A DNA stretch of 5,953 nucleotides from Candidatus Bathyarchaeota archaeon. GTDB taxonomy: Archaea > Thermoproteota > Bathyarchaeia > Bathyarchaeales > UBA233. The position numbers and the translations under genes are program-made. The notes below the pieces were generated by a model. It had not been told where the DNA came from. It searched no databases and was given only the letters and a program-made list of their open reading frames with translations. Location: positions 1 to 5,953 of the forward strand of contig JAMDCS010000119.1 in the NCBI GenBank assembly GCA_023488835.1. The letters run 5' to 3'. Shown piece after piece: positions 1 to 4,946 of the stretch; positions within the stretch are counted from its first letter, which is position 1, and each line of letters begins with the position of its first letter.

Positions 1-747
1 TAATCCATCGGTGAATACCATCAGTCTTCTTACTGCATCGATTGTGTATGATATGGGGTTGACGTTTGCTATTGCTTGTAGCCAACTTGGCATTTGGGCA
101 ATGGGGAAGTAGGCGCTGCTTGCAAACATCAGTGGTAGCGTTATGAGTTGGAAGATTGCTTGAGGCATCTCCATTCGTGTTGCTCGTAGTGTTAAGGCGG
201 TGAAGAACGATGCCAAACCAACGCTGATGAGGAATACTATTGCGAAAACTCCGAATATGCTCCATGCGCTAAAGTTGGTTCCTGTCTGGAGTCCCAATGC
301 AAACGCTATTGCTGCTACGATTGCTGCTTGGAAGATTGCTCGGACGCTTGCAGCGAGTACTTTTGAGAGGATTATAACTGACCTTGAGACTGGAGTGCTT
401 AGGACTTTGTTCATGAAGCCTAATCGTTTATCCCAAACCACTGACATGCCGACGAAAGCTGTTGTGAATACTACGGTGAAAGCAACCATGCTCATGGACA
501 TGAACGAGAAGTAATCTGCCGTTCCGAACGTATGCATCATAACTACTTTAGGATCTAAGCCGGGAATGCCAGTCGGTATGATATTGCCTATGTTCATTGC
601 CTTTCCAAGCAAAGCTAGCCATAGAATTGGCTGAATAATTCCCATTGCAAATACGAAGGGTTGCTGGTACCATTTTTTGAGTTCCCGATTAGTTAACGCC
701 CAGAGTCCGTGGAGTTTGCTCTTTGAATACTGTACTTCTTCGCTCAT
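1..747 (-). CDS. ABC-2 type exporter permease, DrrB-like (3' end cut by window edge)
   Basis: This is the membrane subunit of an ABC exporter and should pair with the ATPase encoded just upstream. The 249 visible codons begin MSEEVQYSKSK and contain no stop; the frame runs off the left edge. A cytoplasmic N-terminus (1-30) leads to a first membrane helix near 31-50. Further helices lie near 80-104, 137-157, 168-190 and about 200-220. Between helices 2 and 3 is the typical ABC-2 cytoplasmic stretch WDKRLGFMNKVLSTPVSRS (105-123), and near the end is the family motif NPISYTIDAVRRLM. Family members are usually about 250-290 residues, so probably only the last helix is missing. The ATG at 747 overlaps the ATPase TGA as ATGA and has a strong ribosome-binding site. 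Family knowledge points to export of a drug, lipid or other hydrophobic compound; the sequence does not show the substrate. Confidence 0.92.
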   Translation of the reverse strand, partial: MSEEVQYSKSKLHGLWALTNRELKKWYQQPFVFAMGIIQPILWLALLGKAMNIGNIIPTGIPGLDPKVVMMHTFGTADYFSFMSMSMVAFTVVFTTAFVGMSVVWDKRLGFMNKVLSTPVSRSVIILSKVLAASVRAIFQAAIVAAIAFALGLQTGTNFSAWSIFGVFAIVFLISVGLASFFTALTLRATRMEMPQAIFQLITLPLMFASSAYFPIAQMPSWLQAIANVNPISYTIDAVRRLMVFTDGL

Positions 748-1751
748 GAGTGTGACCTCCTCATAGCCATTCTTTGCTGCATTACTCCTTCGCGTGATTC
801 TTCTGCGTCACGCATCGATTTGCCAGTATACTGCAAATAAACTTCGTTCAGCGTTGGTTTTGTTAGGGAAAGCTTTGTCACTATGTGATTGTTATTTCGG
901 AGTGCTTCAATGATTAATGGTGCGGCCAATTCTCCGTTAGCAGCTTTTATCATGTAAGAGCCATTTTCTTTTTTGACTTCTTTAACATGTTCAATTTTGC
1001 TGATTAAATCGGTGATGTCTTCCTCTTTTTGAATTGACAATGTGATGATGTCGCCGCCTAAACTGTCCTTGAGATCCGTGGGGCTTCCTATAACAACGAT
1101 TTTGCCGTGGTCAATTATGGCGATTCGGTCGCAGAGTGCGTCGGCTTCTTCAAGGTAATGTGTTGTAAGGAAAAGGGTCATGCCAAATTCTTTCTTGAGC
1201 ATCTTAACGTAATTCCACGTGGCTGCGCGAGTTTGGACATCTAAGCCCAATGTTGGTTCGTCTAAGAAGAGCACTTTGGGACGGTTGATTAAACCACAAG
1301 CTAACTCAAGCCTGCGTCGCATGCCGCCTGAGAAGGTTTGGACTCGTTTGTCTTTGAATGCTGTTAGCTCAACAAGGTTTAGAAGGTCTATTGCTCGTTT
1401 TTTTGAGACCACACGTGGGATGCCATAGAGGTCGGCGCATAAGAGAATGTTTTCGATGCCTGTCAGGTCTTCATCTGCAGTGTACTCTTGCGGAACAACG
1501 CCAATTGCGCCTCGCACATCCATACTTTGTTTAGCTATGTCGCCGCCAAGAATGGTGGCTTTTCCTTCGGTGGGTCTTGTGACTGTTATGAGCATTTTGA
1601 TGGTTGTGGTTTTTCCAGCGCCGTTGGGTCCAAGAAAACCAAAGATTTCGCCTTTTTTTACGCTGAAGTTTATGTGGTCAACTGCTACTAGGCTGTGGTT
1701 GAAAACTTTGGTTAAGCCTTCAACTTTTATAATATCTTCATTCTCACTCAT
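744..1751 (-). CDS. ABC exporter ATPase, DrrA/CcmA-like
   Basis: Nucleotide-binding subunit that powers the adjacent permease. Counting from the ATG at 1751 (335 residues), the core has all canonical motifs: Walker A GPNGAGKTT (41-49), Q-loop Gln88 in VVPQE, signature SGGMRRR (141-147), Walker B VLFLDEP (160-166), D-loop GLD (169-171) and H-loop His198 in TTHYLEEAD. A C-terminal domain (about 225-315) ending in PTLNEVYLQYTGKSMRD matches the extension typical of DrrA-type daunorubicin-resistance ATPases. It is followed by a basic, Met-rich tail whose codons carry the next gene's ribosome-binding site. The frame stays open to a GTG at 1760 (three extra residues), but AAAGGTGA sits 5 nt before the ATG at 1751 and includes that GTG, so I prefer the ATG. 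The start overlaps the padR stop by 8 bases and the stop overlaps the permease start by 4, which indicates one operon. Confidence 0.95.
   Translation of the reverse strand: MSENEDIIKVEGLTKVFNHSLVAVDHINFSVKKGEIFGFLGPNGAGKTTTIKMLITVTRPTEGKATILGGDIAKQSMDVRGAIGVVPQEYTADEDLTGIENILLCADLYGIPRVVSKKRAIDLLNLVELTAFKDKRVQTFSGGMRRRLELACGLINRPKVLFLDEPTLGLDVQTRAATWNYVKMLKKEFGMTLFLTTHYLEEADALCDRIAIIDHGKIVVIGSPTDLKDSLGGDIITLSIQKEEDITDLISKIEHVKEVKKENGSYMIKAANGELAAPLIIEALRNNNHIVTKLSLTKPTLNEVYLQYTGKSMRDAEESREGVMQQRMAMRRSHS
755..761 (-). promoter_or_regulatory. Ribosome-binding site of the DrrB-like permease
   Basis: AGGAGGT lies 7 nt before the ATG at 747, inside the last codons of the ATPase gene. It is a near-perfect match to the archaeal anti-Shine-Dalgarno. 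With the ATGA stop/start overlap it fixes the permease start and suggests strong, possibly coupled, re-initiation. Confidence 0.85.
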
Positions 1752-2358
1752 GTTTTTCACCTTTTAGTTTGCTGTTTATTTCATCGAGTTTTCTTGAAGC
1801 TTCATCTAAAACTTTTAGTGCCTCATCTAAATCTTTCTCAGAATAGTTTTCCCTCAAAGTTTTACCTAATTTTATTGTCGCAAATAAGAGTCCTTTCATT
1901 GACGCACGAATTTGCTTTGTTTTTTCTTGCGGCACACTTCCAAAGAATCGGTCAAAGAATGGGTGCGTCATAAAGCTTGCGTCTTGTGTGAATTTTTCCC
2001 TGATTTTTGTTTGTTCTTCAAGTAAGCCTTTGCCGCTTTGTGTTAACTCGTAGCGTTTGAACCCGTTTTCTGTGGGTAACTCCTTTACATACGCGTTGTC
2101 TTGGAGCCATGCCAGCAGCGGATAAATGGATCCTGGGCTGGGTTTCCAGTTGCCGCCGGTGTGTTTTTGGATTTCATCCATCAGCTCGGAGCCTGACATT
2201 GCTTTTTGGTTGAGTGCTTCGAGTACGTGGTAGCGTAGGAAGCCTTTTGGTACCATGGCGTTGTGGCGTAGCCAGTTTCGCCTGTGGAACATTATGTGCT
2301 TTTCTTCGCGGATTTGATGTTTTATGTTTTTTAATTCTTCTTTTTCCTCGTTATTCAT
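1744..2358 (-). CDS. PadR-family transcriptional regulator
   Basis: A 204-residue winged-helix regulator. After a charged N-terminal helix (1-30), the PadR domain spans about 36-113. It has the hallmark GNWKPSPGSIYPLLAWLQ (69-86) covering the recognition helix region, then the wing NGFKRYELTQSGK (98-110). Residues 114-204 are helical and charged (DEALKVLDEASRKLDEINSKLKGEK) and probably form the dimerisation arm usual in longer PadR proteins. PadR proteins normally bind palindromes in their own promoter and release them on binding a hydrophobic ligand, often controlling a linked ABC exporter. Here the gene is first in the operon with the DrrAB-like exporter and its promoter carries two matched palindromes, so self-repression with induction by the exported compound is a well-supported inference. 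The ATG at 2358 is the first after the predicted transcription start; internal ATGs (codons 23 and 35) would remove the N-terminal helix. Confidence 0.93.
   Translation of the reverse strand: MNNEEKEELKNIKHQIREEKHIMFHRRNWLRHNAMVPKGFLRYHVLEALNQKAMSGSELMDEIQKHTGGNWKPSPGSIYPLLAWLQDNAYVKELPTENGFKRYELTQSGKGLLEEQTKIREKFTQDASFMTHPFFDRFFGSVPQEKTKQIRASMKGLLFATIKLGKTLRENYSEKDLDEALKVLDEASRKLDEINSKLKGEKHE
1757..1764 (-). promoter_or_regulatory. Ribosome-binding site deciding the DrrA-like start
   Basis: AAAGGTGA, 5 nt before the ATG at 1751, lies inside the last padR codons. Because the alternative GTG start at 1760 falls inside this motif, it argues for the ATG. Confidence 0.7.
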
Positions 2359-2361
2359 TCA

Positions 2362-2377
2362 ATATCACTATTGATAT
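2362..2377. promoter_or_regulatory. Probable PadR operator, start-codon-proximal
   Basis: A second 16-bp copy of the same palindrome with one arm mismatch: ATATCAC-TA-TTGATAT. Its centre is 36 bp from the first. It lies in the predicted leader just before the padR ATG. Its minus-strand reading contains GTGAT, a partial ribosome-binding site 7-8 nt before the ATG, so the element may matter at both DNA and RNA level. Confidence 0.6.
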
Positions 2378-2397
2378 CGTTATTGACCTCGCATACG

Positions 2398-2413
2398 ATA
2401 TCACAAGTGATAT
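2398..2413. promoter_or_regulatory. Probable PadR operator, TATA-proximal
   Basis: Perfect palindrome ATATCAC-AA-GTGATAT: 7-bp arms, 2-nt centre. It overlaps the TATA box by 3 bases and fills the space between it and the predicted start site, so a bound repressor would hinder TBP/TFB or polymerase. Assignment to this PadR protein is inferred from position. Confidence 0.65.
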
Positions 2414-2418
2414 TTAAA
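2411..2418 (-). promoter_or_regulatory. TATA box of the padR-ABC exporter operon
   Basis: TTTAAATA on the minus strand is a consensus-like archaeal TATA box, preceded by the A-rich AACAAA where a BRE would lie. With usual archaeal spacing, transcription would start near 2388, giving a leader of about 30 nt before the padR ATG. The 5' end of a palindrome (2398-2413) overlaps the box. Confidence 0.75.
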
Positions 2419-2530
2419 TTTGTTCCCAAATTCCCCAAAAAACACGAATACAAAACCCAGCATACCACATTCTGTAGTCTGCCTCAAACCTACCCGAAAC
2501 ACTATCTCCAAACTAAAAATCTCTGCGCCC

Positions 2531-2539
2531 TTTATATAA
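2531..2539. promoter_or_regulatory. Second TATA-like element in the padR upstream region
   Basis: TTTATATAA sits inside the near-palindrome CCCTTTATATAAGGG and reads as a TATA box on both strands. On the minus strand it would give padR a leader of about 150 nt. On the plus strand it would start an antisense RNA into the permease 3' end. There is no supporting gene in the plus direction, so this is only a possible element. Confidence 0.25.
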
Positions 2540-2551
2540 GGGGGGCTATAG

Positions 2552-2557
2552 AAAAAA
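2552..2557 (-). terminator. T-tract terminator of the NatAB-type operon
   Basis: Six consecutive T on the minus strand, in GTGATTTTTTCT, 13 nt after the permease stop codon. Archaeal polymerases commonly terminate at such T-runs without a hairpin. A second T-run lies at 2437-2442 on the same strand. Confidence 0.45.
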
Positions 2558-2570
2558 TCACAGCTAAACG

Positions 2571-3863
2571 TTAGATTTTATTCGCTGGTTTTGTTTTGCC
2601 CTTGCCAAACTTTAGTTTTGCCGTCAGAATCTTCTCCGTTGCAAACAGCCGCGAAGCAATGTACATTATGACTGCAGTGAAGATGGCAACGTAAACAATC
2701 CCAAATACGACTATCCCATAATCGCCTGTCACTACCGCTTTTGCAGCGATAATAGGATGACTATAGGGAATAGCGTAGAAAATTGCCTTTATTGCAAGCG
2801 GCAGAGAATTCACATCCAAGTAGACCAAAGCCAACGAAGGTATGAAAATCAACGGGTAAACGTAGCCAACCAACGCTTGTGCGCCGCGAACATTCTCGCT
2901 AAACGCAGACATAATCACAGCCAACGCCAAAGCCGACAGCAACGTAAAGAACAAACTGACACCTAACAGTATGTAGCCCCAAACTGATGGCACTAAACCT
3001 AAAGCAACCAAATCAACAGTACCACCAAGATTGCCAGCGATACCTGTTGATATGGAGCCAATCATGTAATTGTAACCGACCAGAACAGCAATCGAAGCAG
3101 CCCCAGCGACAATGATGGTGCTGGAGACTTTTCCCATTAAAATTGCAAACCTATCCACAGGAGTTGTAAGCAGCGTCTCCAAAGTTTTCTCTTCTTTCTC
3201 CATCGCTACGCTGGTTGCCGCAATCTGCATCGCATAAGTCAACATAATCATAATTGTGATTGGCAAAGCAATAGACTGCGACAACATCAAACCCGAAAGC
3301 GTGCTAGCATCAACACCCTGCTCAATTTGACCCTTAATGATGCTTGATTGGGAAACCGCAACTACATCAGGAGCAACCGCACGATTAAAACCCGCAACAA
3401 TAGCAGTAACTGCTGTTCCGCCAATGCCGCTGAAAATTCCGCCTCCCCCATTAAAAACTCCGTAAACGTTAACCATGCCAGTAACATTCCATGCGCCAGC
3501 TGTGTGCATAGTTAAATTAGTGCTGAATCCTGAAGGAACCTCCAGAAACATTGTGCTGTTATATTTGCCAAGTAAGCCTTGGTCTACAATGCTTTGGGGT
3601 GAAAGGTTTTTGACAACCTCAACATTCATGGTGCTGTTTAAGTAGCCCACAAACACATGGCTCCAGTTTCCGCCATCATTATCAACCACCAGCAAAGTTG
3701 CCTTTTGCGCTTCCTCCTGAGCTGACTGAACAGCAAAACCCATAACTAAACCAAGAATTGGAAACATAATTAGGGGCAGAACAATCATGCCTACGAGAAT
3801 TTTGGGGTCACGCATGAGTTCTTTTAGCTCTTTGATGAGTATGGTTGTGAAGCCTTTAAGCAA
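2571..3863 (-). CDS. ABC-2 permease with large extracytoplasmic domain, NatB-like
   Basis: Membrane subunit partnering the NatA-like ATPase. From the TTG at 3863 it has 430 residues, the layout of NatB/ABC2_membrane_3 exporters. A short cytoplasmic N-terminus (KELKELMRDPKIL) leads to helix 1 (about 22-45), then an outward-facing domain (about 46-193). Five further helices begin at about 194. The conserved cytoplasmic motif EKEEKTLETLLTTPVDR (222-238) follows helix 2, and the tail is basic. The frame is open to a GTG at 3965, but those 34 extra residues lie entirely over the ATPase C-terminus and look like shadow coding. AAGGTGG at 3876-3870 is spaced 6 nt from the TTG, which overlaps the ATPase stop by 8 bases. 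Six N-x-S/T sequons occur, all in the outer domain. The substrate is unknown; Na+ export is known for one member only. Confidence 0.9.
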   Translation of the reverse strand: MLKGFTTILIKELKELMRDPKILVGMIVLPLIMFPILGLVMGFAVQSAQEEAQKATLLVVDNDGGNWSHVFVGYLNSTMNVEVVKNLSPQSIVDQGLLGKYNSTMFLEVPSGFSTNLTMHTAGAWNVTGMVNVYGVFNGGGGIFSGIGGTAVTAIVAGFNRAVAPDVVAVSQSSIIKGQIEQGVDASTLSGLMLSQSIALPITIMIMLTYAMQIAATSVAMEKEEKTLETLLTTPVDRFAILMGKVSSTIIVAGAASIAVLVGYNYMIGSISTGIAGNLGGTVDLVALGLVPSVWGYILLGVSLFFTLLSALALAVIMSAFSENVRGAQALVGYVYPLIFIPSLALVYLDVNSLPLAIKAIFYAIPYSHPIIAAKAVVTGDYGIVVFGIVYVAIFTAVIMYIASRLFATEKILTAKLKFGKGKTKPANKI

Positions 3864-4587
3864 AGCCAACCACCTTCGCAAAAACCTCTTCCAAGTTTTC
3901 GCTGCTGTATTTTGCTTTGAGCACTTTAGGTTCACCTTCCACAACCAGCTTGCCCTTATGTACAAGCGCTACACGGTCACAGAGATATTCGACTTCCAGC
4001 ATGTTGTGGCTGCTAAGCAGAACCGTCACGCCGTGTTCCTTAACGTAGCGTTTAACAATCTCACGAATATGATAAGCATACAAAACATCCAGACCACTCG
4101 CAGGCTCATCCAGCACCGCCAACTTTGGCCTAGTCATCAACGCTCTGGCAACGAGCAAACGGCGCTTCATGCCTTTGCTGTAGGTTTTAGCTTTGTCTTT
4201 TAAGCGGTCTCCAAGCCCACAGATTTCCGCGGCTTCTTCTATTGCGGCTTTTAGGTTTGTGTCTGGTTTGCTTTGAAGCTTCGCCATGAACTGAAGGTAC
4301 TCTAAACCCGTAAGGTTCGGGTAAGCGCCAGATTTCTCAGGCAAATAACTTATGATTTGGCGCGTCTTCTCAGGCTGCTTAGTCGCATCTTGATCAAAAA
4401 TCTTTATCGTACCCGTGGTTGGCTTGATTAATGTGCAGATAATGCGCAGGGTTGTGGTTTTTCCTGCACCGTTTGGTCCGATTAAGCCGTAGATTTCGCC
4501 AGGTTTAATGTTAAAACTTATACCGTCAAGTGCTTTTATTTGGCCAAACTGTTTAGTTAACGATAATGCTTCTACGGCAAAGCTCAA
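3856..4587 (-). CDS. ABC exporter ATPase, NatA-like
   Basis: A 243-residue nucleotide-binding subunit for the NatB-like permease. Walker A is GPNGAGKTT (37-45), Walker B LAVLDEP (156-162), D-loop GLD (165-167) and H-loop His194 in SSHNMLEVEYLCDR. Two motifs differ from the textbook form: the Q-loop position reads LPEKSG with Glu84 in place of Gln, and the signature reads YSKGMKRR (136-143) rather than LSGGQ. Both variants are familiar in NatA-type ATPases, so the protein is probably active. It lacks the long C-terminal domain of the other ATPase here and ends soon after LEEVFAKVV. Upstream in-frame codons run to a TAA at 4629-4627 with no ATG or GTG, so TTG at 4587 is the only reasonable start; its ribosome-binding site is weak. 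A TATA box 40 bp upstream gives the pair its own promoter. Confidence 0.93.
   Translation of the reverse strand: MSFAVEALSLTKQFGQIKALDGISFNIKPGEIYGLIGPNGAGKTTTLRIICTLIKPTTGTIKIFDQDATKQPEKTRQIISYLPEKSGAYPNLTGLEYLQFMAKLQSKPDTNLKAAIEEAAEICGLGDRLKDKAKTYSKGMKRRLLVARALMTRPKLAVLDEPASGLDVLYAYHIREIVKRYVKEHGVTVLLSSHNMLEVEYLCDRVALVHKGKLVVEGEPKVLKAKYSSENLEEVFAKVVGFA
3870..3876 (-). promoter_or_regulatory. Ribosome-binding site deciding the NatB-like start
   Basis: AAGGTGG lies 6 nt before a TTG codon at 3863 and inside the ATPase 3' end. No ATG or GTG is available nearby in frame, and ATG codon 17 would cut into the conserved N-terminal motif. The site is the main reason for choosing the TTG. Confidence 0.65.
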
Positions 4588-4626
4588 TTTTTCCCACTCT
4601 CTTGCCTTTCTGAAGAAGAGAAATTG

Positions 4627-4634
4627 TTATTTAA
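4627..4634 (-). promoter_or_regulatory. TATA box of the NatAB-type operon
   Basis: TTAAATAA on the minus strand, preceded by the A-rich TTAAAAC. Usual spacing puts the start near 4605, about 18 nt before the TTG start of the ATPase. It lies immediately after the stop of the 83-residue gene, so it can drive the exporter independently of that gene. Confidence 0.6.
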
Positions 4635-4637
4635 GTT

Positions 4638-4889
4638 TTAACCAGCTTCGCCTAGCTTCGCAAGATAGTCCAGAAACTTTTCCAGCTCAGCCCTATCCAT
4701 ATCCACAAGCTCATTGCGCTCAGCTTTAACGTATTTTCGGAAAGACTCCAAACATTGATTAGACGAAATATTCTGCTTAAAAGTCCGCACCTGCTCGCGC
4801 TCAATCTTAATGCGGTAAAGCGTAGCCACGAAAGTAGCAAAAACAACCAACGTATTGCTAACGATGACAATTAACGAAATGTCAACCAT
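4638..4889 (-). CDS. Small single-helix membrane protein, unknown function
   Basis: I do not recognise this 83-residue protein. Residues 4-24 (ISLIVIVSNTLVVFATFVATL) form one strongly hydrophobic helix with only three residues before it. A charged, probably helical part follows (YRIKIEREQVRTFKQ) and then an acidic/basic amphipathic tail (about 46-80) with one Cys. Positive charge right after the helix (YRIKIER) predicts a cytoplasmic C-terminus. The ATG at 4889 has GAGTGA 6 nt before it, the codon pattern looks coding, and the frame fills the space between two real genes, all supporting a real gene. It is separated from the NatA start by 50 bp containing a promoter, so a link to the exporter is positional only. 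A competing 72-residue frame inside it (4652-4870) is a shadow. Confidence 0.7.
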   Translation of the reverse strand: MVDISLIVIVSNTLVVFATFVATLYRIKIEREQVRTFKQNISSNQCLESFRKYVKAERNELVDMDRAELEKFLDYLAKLGEAG

Positions 4890-4895
4890 GAAAGG

Positions 4896-4901
4896 TCACT
4901 C
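4896..4901 (-). promoter_or_regulatory. Ribosome-binding site of the 83-residue gene
   Basis: GAGTGA, a partial match to GGAGGTGA, sits 6 nt before the ATG at 4889 and supports that start. Confidence 0.5.
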
Positions 4902-4920
4902 TTGCCTTAATGGATAATAA

Positions 4921-4941
4921 GAAAGGGTTATTTTCCCTTTC
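4921..4941 (-). terminator. Stem-loop after the LeuA-family gene
   Basis: Perfect 7-bp arms GAAAGGG and CCCTTTC around a 7-nt A/T loop, starting 5 nt after the synthase stop codon. On the minus strand it is followed by TTATTATCC rather than a T-run, so it may be a 3'-end or mRNA-stability structure rather than a strict terminator. The AT-rich loop (AAAATAA on the minus strand) could instead be a weak TATA box for the 83-residue gene. Confidence 0.4.
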
Positions 4942-4946
4942 GCTGT

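Larger units (their letters stand above)
2362..2413. repeat. 52-bp symmetric quasi-palindrome joining the two operators
   Basis: Arms 2362-2380 and 2395-2413 are reverse complements at 17 of 19 positions, around an unmatched 14-nt centre (2381-2394). The inner half-sites extend to TGATATCGT and ACGATATCA (9 of 9). The symmetry axis at 2387.5 falls at the predicted transcription start. Confidence 0.8.

Noticed and set aside
200..514. Plus-strand open frame of 104 codons
   Set aside because: It lies wholly opposite the DrrB-like permease, whose minus-strand frame has clear membrane helices and family motifs; the plus-strand translation has no recognisable domain.
1219..1767. Three overlapping plus-strand frames (69, 106 and 67 codons)
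   Set aside because: They are the reverse of the DrrA-like ATPase gene, including its Walker A region, and overlap each other; typical shadow frames.
2359..2570. Intergenic region considered as a riboswitch, CRISPR leader or small RNA gene
   Set aside because: I find no direct repeats, tRNA-like cloverleaf or extended conserved helices; promoter, operators and T-tract account for the visible structure.
2214..2574. Two plus-strand frames (67 codons each) over the padR start and promoter
   Set aside because: They run through the padR coding start, the operators and the T-tract, share no motif with known families and have no promoter or ribosome-binding site of their own.
3787..4203. Plus-strand open frame of 138 codons
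   Set aside because: It is opposite the ATPase Walker B, D-loop and H-loop region; the minus strand explains the sequence fully.
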